Assembly (NCBI RefSeq): GCF_020532645.1
Contig: NZ_JAJAUZ010000069.1
Coordinates: 1 to 37,944, forward strand
Length of the DNA: 37,944 nt
DNA from: Streptomyces bambusae
GTDB taxonomy: Bacteria; Actinomycetota; Actinomycetes; Streptomycetales; Streptomycetaceae
Reading direction: 5' to 3'
Below the pieces are notes generated by a model, which searched no databases, was not told the origin of the DNA, and saw only the letters and a program-made list of their open reading frames with translations. The translations under genes were made by a program, and so were the position numbers. This document shows positions 1 to 6,834 of the stretch, piece by piece (positions within the stretch are counted from its first letter, which is position 1; each line of letters starts with the position of its first letter).

Positions 1-7
1 GGCGGGG

Positions 8-28
8 CCCCCCCCCCCCCCCCCCCCC
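8..28. repeat. C21 homopolymer
   Basis: This is an uninterrupted run of 21 C flanked by G runs. It could be a true slippery tract or a sequencing or assembly artefact near a contig edge. The true length cannot be judged from the sequence. Confidence 0.6.
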
Positions 29-90
29 GGGGGTGGCCCCCCGGGTCCGGGCGGAGCCCCGGTGCCCGGCGCCGGCCGGGTTGCAGTTCT

Positions 91-141
91 GGGGGCTCCG
101 CCCCAAACCCCGCTCCTCAAACGCCGGAGGGGCTGGACTTT
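91..141 (+). repeat. Streptomyces-type intergenic repeat, copy A
   Basis: The element has a short GC hairpin (GGGGGCTCCGCCCC), then CTCCTCAAACGCCGGAGGGG, then GCTGGACTTTG. A related copy lies in the opposite orientation at 18872-18930, again between genes. From memory, such CTCCTCAATCGCCGG elements are common between Streptomyces genes; their function is unsettled. Confidence 0.6.
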
Positions 142-337
142 GCCCCCGCCCGGCGGGCGGCCGGCCCAAGTCGGCTGGACTTTGCCCCCGCCCGGTGGGC
201 GGCCAGCCCGAGTCGGCTGGACTTTGTCCCCGCCCGGTAGGCAGCCGACCCGAGTCGGGTGGAGTTGCCCCCGCCCCGTGGGCAGCCGACCCGAGTCGGG
301 TGGAGTTGCCCCCGCCCCGTGGGCCGCAGGTCGGAAG
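131..337 (+). repeat. Tandem repeat, about 5 units of 42 bp
   Basis: Units start at 131, 173, 215, 257 and 298. The first three are 42 bp, the fourth is 41 bp and the fifth is partial. Each begins GGCTGGACTTTG or GGGTGGAGTTG, passes through CCCCGCCC, and ends CCGACCCGAGTC or a variant. The first unit overlaps the tail of the intergenic repeat, so the array looks like amplification of that tail. Units 4 and 5 share their own variants, which suggests stepwise duplication. There are no spacers, so this is not a CRISPR array. Confidence 0.8.
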
Positions 338-384
338 GGCGGGGGCCGTCCAGTGGGGGTCCGTTCGTGTTCGAGTGGGGGCGA

Positions 385-414
385 TTGACCCGGTTCGGCG
401 GGGCGTGGTCTACT
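385..414 (+). promoter_or_regulatory. Promoter of the cysteine leader / cysteine dioxygenase operon
   Basis: TTGACC (385-390), an 18-nt spacer and TCTACT (409-414) resemble the -35 and -10 of the housekeeping sigma factor. The -10 lies 7 nt before the ATG at 422. Transcription would therefore start at or next to the ATG and give a leaderless leader-peptide mRNA. The promoter is inferred from sequence only. Confidence 0.55.
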
Positions 415-421
415 CGCGGGC

Positions 422-508
422 ATGACCGGCACCGACGTACGCCTCTGGCGGAGGGTCCACATGGACCTGCTCCGCTTCGCAGGCTGCGTGTGTCGGCCGT
501 CCTGCTGA
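422..508 (+). CDS. Cys-containing leader peptide (putative cysteine-responsive attenuator)
   Basis: This 28-codon frame starts MTGTDVRLWRRVHMDLLRF and ends AGCVCRPSC followed by TGA, so three of the last nine residues are Cys, including the final one. It begins 7 nt after a -10-like hexamer, so it is probably leaderless. It ends 55 nt before cysteine dioxygenase. Short, leaderless, cysteine-codon-rich upstream ORFs are known cysteine-responsive attenuators in mycobacteria, and Streptomyces has many unnamed 'putative leader peptides' with a similar R-x-H-x-D-L core before sulfur genes. The size, Cys codons, position and downstream RNA pairing support the same role here. The direction of the response cannot be read from sequence. 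Confidence 0.75.
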   Translation: MTGTDVRLWRRVHMDLLRFAGCVCRPSC

Positions 509-559
509 TTCGCCCCTTTCCCGCGCGCCCAGCGCCGCCCCGCGAACCCCAGGACGGTC
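495..559 (+). promoter_or_regulatory. Putative RNA helix sequestering the cysteine dioxygenase ribosome-binding site
   Basis: Nucleotides 495-504 (GGCCGTCCTG) can pair with 550-559 (CAGGACGGTC): ten base pairs with one G-U, closing a 45-nt loop. The 3' arm contains the only Shine-Dalgarno-like sequence (AGGACGG, 551-557) before the ATG at 564. The 5' arm lies inside the last codons of the leader peptide, between and over Cys codons 491-493 and 503-505. A ribosome on those codons would block the helix and expose the Shine-Dalgarno sequence. This is inferred from complementarity. Confidence 0.5.
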
Positions 560-563
560 CCCC

Positions 564-1091
564 ATGTCTGCAACCTTGTCCCCGCATGCCCCCCGCACCG
601 GCCCCGGCGCCGCCGAACTGCTCGACTTCGCCCGCCGGACCGCCGCCGACACCGAGCTGGTCGCCTCCCTGCCGCTCGACCCGGACGGCCGTACCTGGGT
701 CCGGCTCGCCGGCCCCGGCGGCAGTGAGGCCTGGCTGATCGGCTGGCCCCCGGGCACCGGCACCGGCTGGCACGACCACGCCGAGTCGCGCGGCGCGTTC
801 GCCACCGCCGCGGGCCGGCTCACCGAGCACTCGCTGGCCGTACGGCTGCCGTCGGAAGGCTGGCGGAGCCTGGAGCTGGCCGGGAACGTCGACCGCACCC
901 GGACCCTGGCCGCCGGCACCGGCCGGGCCTTCCGCGAGTTCCACGTGCACGACGTGTTCAACGATTCCCCCACCGAGCACGCGGTCTCCGTGCACGCGTA
1001 CTACCCGCCGCTCCCCCACATCCGCCGCTACTCCCGCACCGGCCACGTCCTGCGGCTGGAGCACGTCGAGCGTCCGGCGGACTGGCAGTGA
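564..1091 (+). CDS. Cysteine dioxygenase family protein
   Basis: This 175-aa cupin-fold protein resembles type I cysteine dioxygenase, the Fe(II) enzyme that oxidises cysteine to cysteine sulfinate in the cytoplasm. The iron-ligand signature is visible as WHDHAESRGAF (two His) and, about 60 residues later, FHVHDVFN (third His region). The C-terminal YYPPLPHIRRY motif is also typical of bacterial members. The ATG at 564 has AGGACGG 6 nt upstream. The stop overlaps the GTG of the rhodanese-like gene (GTGA), so the two are probably translationally coupled. A Cys leader peptide upstream fits a sulfur-amino-acid role. A related thiol dioxygenase substrate such as 3-mercaptopropionate cannot be excluded. 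Confidence 0.88.
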   Translation: MSATLSPHAPRTGPGAAELLDFARRTAADTELVASLPLDPDGRTWVRLAGPGGSEAWLIGWPPGTGTGWHDHAESRGAFATAAGRLTEHSLAVRLPSEGWRSLELAGNVDRTRTLAAGTGRAFREFHVHDVFNDSPTEHAVSVHAYYPPLPHIRRYSRTGHVLRLEHVERPADWQ

Positions 1092-1513
1092 GCGCCGACG
1101 CACCCGGCCCGACCGGGATCGACGAGCTGCTGGACCGGGTCCGCGCCGGCTACGAGCGGATCGACGCCCCGTCGGCGCACCGGGCCGCGGGCGGATCCGG
1201 CGCCCTGCTCGTGGACATCCGCTACCAGGCGCTGCGCGAGCGCGACGGGCTGATCCCCGGCGCGCTGGTGATCGAGCGGAACGAACTGGAGTGGCGGCTC
1301 GACCCGCAGGGCAGTCACCGCGTACCCGAGGCCACCGGCCACGACCTGCAGATCGTGGTGATCTGCAACGAGGGGTACGCGTCCAGCCTCGCGGCGGCCT
1401 CCCTTCACCAGCTGGGCCTGCACCGGGCCACCGACCTGATCGGCGGCTTCCAGGCCTGGAAGGCGGCCGGACTCCCGGTGGTCCGACCGGCCCGTGGCCC
1501 CCGTACGGGCTGA
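1088..1513 (+). CDS. Rhodanese-like domain protein
   Basis: This 141-aa single-domain rhodanese-like protein is probably a cytoplasmic sulfurtransferase. A rhodanese fold is suggested by ALLVDIR near residue 40, IPGALVIERNELEWRL, the active-site loop VICNEGYASS with the candidate persulfide Cys, and the terminal GGFQAWKAAGLP motif. The GTG start overlaps the cysteine dioxygenase stop by 4 bp, so the pair is one operon. That supports a role in handling sulfane sulfur during cysteine breakdown, which is inference. The stop codon lies in the first unit of an 8-bp tandem repeat. Confidence 0.85.
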   Translation: MSADAPGPTGIDELLDRVRAGYERIDAPSAHRAAGGSGALLVDIRYQALRERDGLIPGALVIERNELEWRLDPQGSHRVPEATGHDLQIVVICNEGYASSLAAASLHQLGLHRATDLIGGFQAWKAAGLPVVRPARGPRTG

Positions 1514-1537
1514 CGGGCTGACGGGCTGACGGGCTGA
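1506..1537 (+). repeat. Four exact copies of CGGGCTGA
   Basis: An 8-bp unit is repeated four times, starting in the last codons of the rhodanese-like gene. Its TGA supplies the stop codon at 1511-1513. A change in copy number would fall downstream of that stop and leave the protein intact. Confidence 0.9.
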
Positions 1538-1549
1538 CACCAGCAGTCC

Positions 1550-1583
1550 GGCGGGGGTCCCGGCACCGCCCGGGGCCCCCGCC
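1550..1583. terminator. Bidirectional hairpin between convergent genes
   Basis: The arms 1550-1563 and 1570-1583 form a 14-bp stem with one G-U, around a 6-nt loop. It lies between the convergent rhodanese-like and FtsX-type genes. There is no U-tract, as is usual in high-GC actinomycetes. Confidence 0.6.
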
Positions 1584-1591
1584 GCCCGCCG

Positions 1592-4171
1592 CTACTCCGC
1601 GGCGGTGGCCACCTGCACCGGCCGCACCCGCAGCGCGGCCCGGCCTGGCAGGGCGGTCGCCACCAGAGCGAGCAGGGCGGCCAGCCCGACGACCGTGCCG
1701 GCCGCCAGCGGCAGCACGGCGGGGGCCGCCCGGCCGGTCATGCCGATGCTGAAGGCGGTCAGGACGGCGAGGGCGATCGCGGCCCCGAGGACCGTGCCGG
1801 TCAGCGCCACCGCCAGGGCCTCGGTGCGCAGCATCCGCAGCACCTGCCGGCGGGTCGCGCCGGTGAGGCGGAGCAGGGCGAACTCCCGGATCCGCTCGGC
1901 GGTCGACATGGCCAGGGTGTTGACGACGGCGATCGCGGTGAAGGCGAGCACCAGGCCCATGGCGATCAGGTTGACCTCCGCGCCGGCCTGCTGCCGGCCG
2001 ACGCGCAGCGCGTCGGCCTCCGCCGCGGCGAGCACCGCGGTCCCGGGGAACGGGCGGACGGCGGCGTCGAGTGCGGCCCGGCCGGTGCCGGGGGCGGTGG
2101 CGACGAGCACGCTGCCCGCGAGCGGGTTGTCCACGTGCGCGGCCACCAGGCCGCGGGCCAGGGTCAGGTCGCCGAAGCCGAGGCCGCGGGCGTAGACGGC
2201 GGTGACGGTGACGGTCACCGGCGTGCCGTCGCCGAGGGTGAGCCGCAGCGGGCTGCCGGGGTGCAGGCCGAGCCGGTCGGCGGCGAGTTCGCTGACCGCG
2301 GCGCTGCGGGCGCCGAAGCCGGCCAGGGTGCCTGCGGTGACCTGCGGGTCCCAGGTGCGGGTGAGTCCGGTGGGGGTGACGCCCTGGGCCGGGTACTTGG
2401 TGAGGCCGACGCGGACGGTGGTGGTCACGATCTCCGTGGCCGCGGTGACGCCGGGGGTGCGGCGCAGCCGTTCGGCGGTGGCCGGTGTGACGCCCGGGCC
2501 GCGGGCGGCGACCACCCAGCCGGCCCGGACGCCCTCGCGGGCCTGGGCCCGGGCCGCGTCGCCGAGGGTCGGCTGGACGAAGAGGACCGTGCAGGCCATC
2601 CCGACGAGCAGGGCGACGGGAGTGACGGCGGAGGCGGTACGGGCGGCCCGGCCGCGCAGGTTCGCGGTGGCGAGCCGGCCGCCGATGCCGGTGGTGCGCA
2701 GCGGGAGGGCCAGCAGGGCGGCGGCGCAGCGGACCAGGAGCGGACCGAGGAGGGCGACCGCGGTGGCGAGGACCACCACGGCGAGGAAGGTGACGGGGGT
2801 GGCGGCCGGCTCGGTGCGCAGTCCGGCGAGGACGACGACGAGGACGGTTCCTGCGGCCAGCAGCAGGGTGCCGGCCGCGATCCGCGGCCAGGTGGGGCGC
2901 GGGCGTTCCACGGCGGCTTCGGCGAGGGCCTCGGCAGGGCGGATGCGGGCGACCCGGCGGCCGGTGATGCGGGCCGCGGCCCAGGCACCGGCGAGCGTGA
3001 CGGCGACCGCGGCGGCCATGGGGAACACGCCGGCGGTGCGTTCGAGGGTGGTGGGGATCGCCCCGGTGCCGGTGAGGCGGCCGTGCAGCCAGGCCGCCAG
3101 CGGCAGTCCGGCGAGCGCGCCCGGCACGGCGGCGGCGAGTCCGACGAGCAGGGCTTCGCGGCCGAGCAGGCGGCGCAGCTGGCCGGAGGTGGCGGCGACG
3201 GCGCGCAGCAGGGCGAGTTCGCGGTGGCGCTGGCGGACGGTCAGGGAAAAGGTGCCGGCGACGACGAGGACGGCGACGAGCAGCGAGGTGCCGCCCATGG
3301 CGCCGCCGAGGGAGACCAGCTTGGTGCGGGCGGTGGCCGCGTCTGCGAACTCGGCCCTGCCACGGGCATCACCGGTGGAGATCACGGCGGTGGTGCCGTG
3401 GAGGGCGGTGGCGAGGGTGCGGTGCAGGGCGTCGGCAGTCACGCCGGGGGCGGGCAGTACGCCGATGGCGGTGTGGCTGCCGGCGGGCCGTCCGGAGAGC
3501 CGGCGGGCCTCGGTTCCGGTGAAGAACAGCGCGCTCTGGTGGGCGAGGGCACCCCCGGGGGCGCCGCCGGCCCGGGCGATGCCGGTGACGGTGTACGTAC
3601 GGGGCTCGGCGGTGGCCTGGACGGTGAGGCGGGCGCCGGGGTGCAGGGCGGCGCGGGCCGCGAGCGCCCGGTCGACGACGACCTCGCCCGGCCGGCGCGG
3701 GGCGCGGCCCTCGGCCAGGGTGAAGGGGGTGAGTGCGGCGGATTCCCAGGCGTGTCCGTACGTGCGGGGGCCGCCGGTGACCGGGACGGGGGTGGCGCCG
3801 GGGGCCGCGGCGGCGAGGGGGACGGCCTGGAAGGTGAGTTCGGGCACGGCGCGGCCGACGCCCGGCTGGGCGCGGACCTTCTCCAGGGTGCCGGCGGGCA
3901 GCCAGGCCCGTTCGGCGACCGGCTTGGCCTTGTGCTTGACCTTGGTCTTGCCCTTCTTCCGCTTGACCGTGGTCTGGTGCACGTTCTGGTCGGCGGAGAC
4001 CACGAGCGGCGCGGCCGCGTACCGCTCGGGGGCGATCCGGCCCCGCAGTCCCGTCTCCAGGAGGGTGCCGCAGGCGGTGATGAGGGCGGCCGCACAGAGG
4101 AGCGCGACGAAGGCGCCGAGGAAGCCGGCGGTGCGGTACCAGAGGGTCTTGAGTGCGTAGCGCAGCAGCAT
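1592..4171 (-). CDS. FtsX-like ABC transporter permease
   Basis: This is an 859-aa MacB/FtsX-type permease of the inner membrane. An N-terminal membrane segment (GFLGAFVALLCAAALITACG) is followed by an extracytoplasmic domain. A first FtsX-like core has TFSLTVRQRHRELALLRAV, a central membrane block follows, and a second core near the C-terminus has STAERIREFALLRLTGA. I chose the ATG at 4171 because the protein then starts MLLRYALKTLWYRTAGFLG, the family's usual opening; in-frame starts at 4207 and GTG 4246 only add a low-complexity tail. The extracytoplasmic part carries an unusual Lys-rich stretch (KRKKGKTKVKHKAK). No ATP-binding partner is adjacent, so the ATPase must be encoded elsewhere. 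The substrate is unknown. Confidence 0.88.
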   Translation of the reverse strand: MLLRYALKTLWYRTAGFLGAFVALLCAAALITACGTLLETGLRGRIAPERYAAAPLVVSADQNVHQTTVKRKKGKTKVKHKAKPVAERAWLPAGTLEKVRAQPGVGRAVPELTFQAVPLAAAAPGATPVPVTGGPRTYGHAWESAALTPFTLAEGRAPRRPGEVVVDRALAARAALHPGARLTVQATAEPRTYTVTGIARAGGAPGGALAHQSALFFTGTEARRLSGRPAGSHTAIGVLPAPGVTADALHRTLATALHGTTAVISTGDARGRAEFADAATARTKLVSLGGAMGGTSLLVAVLVVAGTFSLTVRQRHRELALLRAVAATSGQLRRLLGREALLVGLAAAVPGALAGLPLAAWLHGRLTGTGAIPTTLERTAGVFPMAAAVAVTLAGAWAAARITGRRVARIRPAEALAEAAVERPRPTWPRIAAGTLLLAAGTVLVVVLAGLRTEPAATPVTFLAVVVLATAVALLGPLLVRCAAALLALPLRTTGIGGRLATANLRGRAARTASAVTPVALLVGMACTVLFVQPTLGDAARAQAREGVRAGWVVAARGPGVTPATAERLRRTPGVTAATEIVTTTVRVGLTKYPAQGVTPTGLTRTWDPQVTAGTLAGFGARSAAVSELAADRLGLHPGSPLRLTLGDGTPVTVTVTAVYARGLGFGDLTLARGLVAAHVDNPLAGSVLVATAPGTGRAALDAAVRPFPGTAVLAAAEADALRVGRQQAGAEVNLIAMGLVLAFTAIAVVNTLAMSTAERIREFALLRLTGATRRQVLRMLRTEALAVALTGTVLGAAIALAVLTAFSIGMTGRAAPAVLPLAAGTVVGLAALLALVATALPGRAALRVRPVQVATAAE

Positions 4172-4242
4172 GGGCCCAGCCTGCTGGCCGGAACCCCTGC
4201 CGAGCATTGGCGTGCCCCGGTCAATGCGCCCGGGGACAAACC

Positions 4243-4276
4243 CCACCCCGGGCGGGGGCGGGCCCCCGCCGGGTGG
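4243..4276. terminator. Hairpin downstream of recX
   Basis: GGCGGGGG and CCCCCGCC pair around a short loop. Outside a small bulge, CCACCC and GGGTGG extend the stem. It lies in the 144-bp gap between recX and the permease start, so it probably ends the recA-recX transcript. Confidence 0.5.
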
Positions 4277-4315
4277 TGCGGCAGCCGGGGGCGGTACGCC
4301 CGGTGTCCCCCGCGG

Positions 4316-4876
4316 TCAGTACGCGCCGTACCCCAGGTCGTCCGTCTCCTCGCCCTCGGCTTCCAGGGCACTGCGCACCACCCGCAGGGCCATGCCCTCC
4401 GGGTAGCCCTTGCGGGCCAGCATCCCGGCGAGGCGCCGGATCCGCTTGTCGCGGTCCAGGCCGCGGGTGGCGCGGAGCTTGCGGTCGACGAGTTCGCGGG
4501 CCGTCTCCTCCTCGCGGTCGGAGTCGAGGCGGCCCATGGCGTCGTCGATGAGGGCGGAGTCCACGCCCTTGGTCCGCAGTTCGCGGGCCAGGGCCCGGCG
4601 GGCGAGGCCGCGGCTGTGGTGCCGGGACTCCACCCAGGCGCCGGCGAAGGCGGCGTCGTCGATGAGGCCGACCTCCTCGAAGCGGGAGAGGACCTCCTCG
4701 GACACCTCCTCGGGGATGCCCCGCTTGCGCAGGGCGTCCGCGAGCTGGCGCCGGGTGCGCGGGGTCCCGGTGAGCAGGCGCAGGCAGATCGCCCGCGCCT
4801 GCTCCTCGGGACTCTGGGGGGGCGTTTCCCGCTCGGCCCTCGACGAGCGGGGAACACGCTCCTCCGCGTGCTCCAC
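4316..4876 (-). CDS. recX: RecX, RecA regulator
   Basis: This 186-aa all-helical RecX-family protein is known to modulate and usually inhibit RecA filaments. Typical motifs are AICLRLLTGTPRTRRQLADALRKRGIP (split here by family repeats), VGLIDDAAFAGAWVESR and RALARELRTKGVD. The GTG start at 4876 lies 2 nt after the recA stop, so recX is co-transcribed and probably translationally coupled to recA. The N-terminal 25 residues are charged and poorly conserved in type. A hairpin follows the gene. Confidence 0.93.
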   Translation of the reverse strand: MEHAEERVPRSSRAERETPPQSPEEQARAICLRLLTGTPRTRRQLADALRKRGIPEEVSEEVLSRFEEVGLIDDAAFAGAWVESRHHSRGLARRALARELRTKGVDSALIDDAMGRLDSDREEETARELVDRKLRATRGLDRDKRIRRLAGMLARKGYPEGMALRVVRSALEAEGEETDDLGYGAY

Positions 4877-4878
4877 GG

Positions 4879-6003
4879 TCAGCTCTTGGCCGTGGCGGCC
4901 TTGGCCGTCTTGGCCTTGGACGCCGGGGCGGGCACGGCGGCGGCCGCGTCCGTCTCGGCGGCGGCGCCGGCGGCGGCCTCCGGAGCGGGCTCGGCAGCGG
5001 CGCTCTTGCGGACGCCGACGCCCAGCTTCTCCTTGATCTTCCTCTCGATCTCGTTGGCGAGGTCGGGGTTGTCCTTCAGGAAGTTGCGGGCGTTCTCCTT
5101 GCCCTGGCCGAGCTGGTCGCCCTCGTACGTGTACCAGGCGCCGGCCTTGCGGATGAAGCCGTGCTCCACGCCCATGTCGATCAGACCGCCCTCGCGGCTG
5201 ATGCCCTGGCCGTAGAGGATGTCGAACTCGGCCTGCTTGAACGGCGGGGCGACCTTGTTCTTGACGACCTTGCAGCGGGTCCGGTTGCCGACCGCCTCGG
5301 TGCCGTCCTTCAGGGTCTCGATGCGGCGGATGTCGATGCGCACGGAGGCGTAGAACTTCAGCGCGCGGCCACCGGTCGTGGTCTCGGGCGAGCCGAACAT
5401 CACGCCGATCTTCTCGCGCAGCTGGTTGATGAAGATCGCGGTGGTCTTGGACTGGTTGAGCGCGCTCGTGATCTTGCGGAGCGCCTGGCTCATCAGACGG
5501 GCCTGGAGGCCGACGTGGGAGTCGCCCATCTCGCCCTCGATTTCGGCGCGGGGCACGAGGGCCGCGACGGAGTCGATGACGATGAGGTCGAGGGCGCCGG
5601 AGCGGACGAGCATGTCCACGATCTCCAGCGCCTGCTCGCCGGTGTCCGGCTGGGACAGGATGAGGTTGTCGGTGTCGACGCCCAGGGCCTTGGCGTACTC
5701 GGGGTCGAGCGCGTGCTCGGCGTCCACGAAGGCGACGGTACCGCCGGCCTTCTGCGCGTTGGCGACGGCGTGCAGGGTCAGCGTGGTCTTACCGGAGGAC
5801 TCCGGCCCGTAGATCTCGACCACTCGGCCGCGCGGCAGGCCGCCGACGCCGAGGGCGATGTCCAGGGCGGTCGACCCGGTGGGGATCACCTCGATGGGGT
5901 CGTTCGGCCGGTCGCCGAGGCGCATCACCGCGCCCTTGCCGAATTGCCGTTCAATCTGTGCGAGCGCGGCGTCGAGCGCCTTCTCGCGGTCGGTGCCTGC
6001 CAT
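4879..6003 (-). CDS. recA: RecA recombinase
   Basis: This 374-aa DNA-dependent ATPase drives homologous strand exchange and LexA self-cleavage. Walker A GPESSGKT is at residues 66-73. Walker B lies in LDLIVIDSVAAL, the L1 region is EIEGEMGDSHVG, and the L2 region is GVMFGSPETTTGG. The length fits Streptomyces RecA. The C-terminal tail is Ala/Lys-rich, as in this genus. I chose the ATG at 6003 (MAGTDREKAL) with GGTGGAA upstream; a longer frame reaches 6069 but would start inside the promoter. recX follows after 2 nt. Upstream lie a RecA-NDp/PafBC-type promoter and a LexA-type box, implying dual DNA-damage control. Confidence 0.98.
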   Translation of the reverse strand: MAGTDREKALDAALAQIERQFGKGAVMRLGDRPNDPIEVIPTGSTALDIALGVGGLPRGRVVEIYGPESSGKTTLTLHAVANAQKAGGTVAFVDAEHALDPEYAKALGVDTDNLILSQPDTGEQALEIVDMLVRSGALDLIVIDSVAALVPRAEIEGEMGDSHVGLQARLMSQALRKITSALNQSKTTAIFINQLREKIGVMFGSPETTTGGRALKFYASVRIDIRRIETLKDGTEAVGNRTRCKVVKNKVAPPFKQAEFDILYGQGISREGGLIDMGVEHGFIRKAGAWYTYEGDQLGQGKENARNFLKDNPDLANEIERKIKEKLGVGVRKSAAAEPAPEAAAGAAAETDAAAAVPAPASKAKTAKAATAKS

Positions 6004-6046
6004 GGGTTCCACCCGGGTTGCTTGAGTCGATCGCTTCACGTGAAAG

Positions 6047-6069
6047 ACGCTAACGCCTGCCACTGACAA
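6047..6069 (-). promoter_or_regulatory. RecA-NDp / PafBC-type promoter of recA
   Basis: On the minus strand TTGTCAGTGGC (6069-6059), 6 nt and TAGCGT (6052-6047) match the promoter form described for Streptomyces recA and later linked to the PafBC activator in mycobacteria (TTGTCRGTG-N8-TANNNT). Transcription would begin about 37-40 nt before the recA ATG. Confidence 0.85.
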
Positions 6070-6108
6070 TGCTCCTCCACGGCCGTTCCGGCTGTGGATA
6101 ACTCATCA

Positions 6109-6120
6109 GAATGGATGTTC
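6109..6120 (-). promoter_or_regulatory. LexA (SOS) box of recA
   Basis: GAACATCCATTC on the minus strand differs by one base from the actinobacterial SOS box GAAC-N4-GTTC. It lies about 105 bp upstream of the recA ATG and about 40 bp upstream of the PafBC-type element. It may act on a second, LexA-controlled promoter. Confidence 0.6.
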
Positions 6121-6207
6121 GATTTCCCTGTCAAGCGAGCCACGCCGCACCCGTCACCCGGGCCGCGCCCACCCCGCCCGGCCCCGCCGACACCCGGGAC
6201 GACGCAC

Positions 6208-6801
6208 CTAGAGCGGCGCGCTTGCGTCGGCCGCGAACGCCCCGCCGTGACCGGGCACGATGACGTCCGCCGCGGCCAGCACGCGCTGCCGGGAGGCCCG
6301 CAGCCCGTCGCGGTCGGGGGCCACCGGGTCCTCGGCGGGGCCGTCCGGACGCCACCACAGGTCGCCGACGAAGGCGACCACGCCCGCGTCCGTGCCGGCC
6401 AGCAGCGTGATGTCCTCGGGGCTGTGCCCCGGGGTGCGGATGAGCCGCAGCGAGGGCGTCAGCTCGTACCCCTCGGCGTCCCGGTCGGTCCACTGGTCGG
6501 CCTGGTAGATCGCCTTGTGGTCGTGGACGCGCGCGTTGCCGAAGAGGCCCACGTTCATGGTGTTGTCCGGGTGGTGGTGGCTCAGGACCACGTCGGTGAT
6601 GTCGTCGGGCCCCAGCCCCAGGGCGGCGAGCGGGCCGAGGATCCGGTCGCGGCCCGCGACCATGCCCGGGTCGACGATGACGTGCCGGCCGGCGTCGGCG
6701 ACGTACGAGACGGTGGCGGCCACGCCGGGGCCGGTCGAGAGGGTGTAGCCGGTGGTCAGGATCACGTGGGCGGCGCTGCGGCCGCGGGGTGCGTCGGTCA
6801 T
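6208..6801 (-). CDS. MBL-fold metallo-hydrolase (MBLAC1-like)
   Basis: This 197-aa single-domain metallo-beta-lactamase-fold protein is probably a cytoplasmic hydrolase of unknown substrate. The metal motif is SHHHPDN, with H75, H77 and D79. Later ligand candidates are the His in RTPGHSPED, the Asp in FVGDLWW and the His in VPGHGG. The residue after D79 is Asn where most family members have His (HxHxDH), so one metal site may be altered. The start is ATG 6801; upstream in-frame codons run into the divergent promoter. The gene is divergent from a GlxA-type regulator 81 bp away, which may control it. recA follows 204 bp downstream on the same strand. Confidence 0.85.
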   Translation of the reverse strand: MTDAPRGRSAAHVILTTGYTLSTGPGVAATVSYVADAGRHVIVDPGMVAGRDRILGPLAALGLGPDDITDVVLSHHHPDNTMNVGLFGNARVHDHKAIYQADQWTDRDAEGYELTPSLRLIRTPGHSPEDITLLAGTDAGVVAFVGDLWWRPDGPAEDPVAPDRDGLRASRQRVLAAADVIVPGHGGAFAADASAPL

Positions 6802-6834
6802 GACCCGATCCTGTCGGGCCCGCCGGACGGCCAC

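Larger units (their letters stand above)
1..384. other. Gene-free, repeat-rich GC region
   Basis: I see no credible gene here. Open frames exist on both strands, but their translations are low-complexity Pro/Arg/Gly strings built from the tandem repeat below. The stretch holds a C homopolymer (8-28), one copy of a Streptomyces-type intergenic repeat (91-141) and a 42-bp tandem repeat (131 to about 337). It ends where the promoter of the cysteine-dioxygenase leader begins. Confidence 0.7.

Noticed and set aside
131..337. Possible CRISPR array
   Set aside because: The units are directly tandem with no unique spacers, and no cas genes are present.
33..425. Possible proline-rich proteins encoded in the first 425 bases
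   Set aside because: All frames are open because the 42-bp tandem unit lacks stop codons. There is no ribosome-binding site and the translation is repeat-derived.
2135..5215. A 1026-codon open frame antisense to the FtsX gene and recX
   Set aside because: It spans three genes with Gly/Asp/Ala-rich low-complexity translation and no start signal.
6004..6069. Extended recA start at 6069
   Set aside because: The extra 22 residues are not RecA-like and the start would coincide with the -35 part of the recA promoter.
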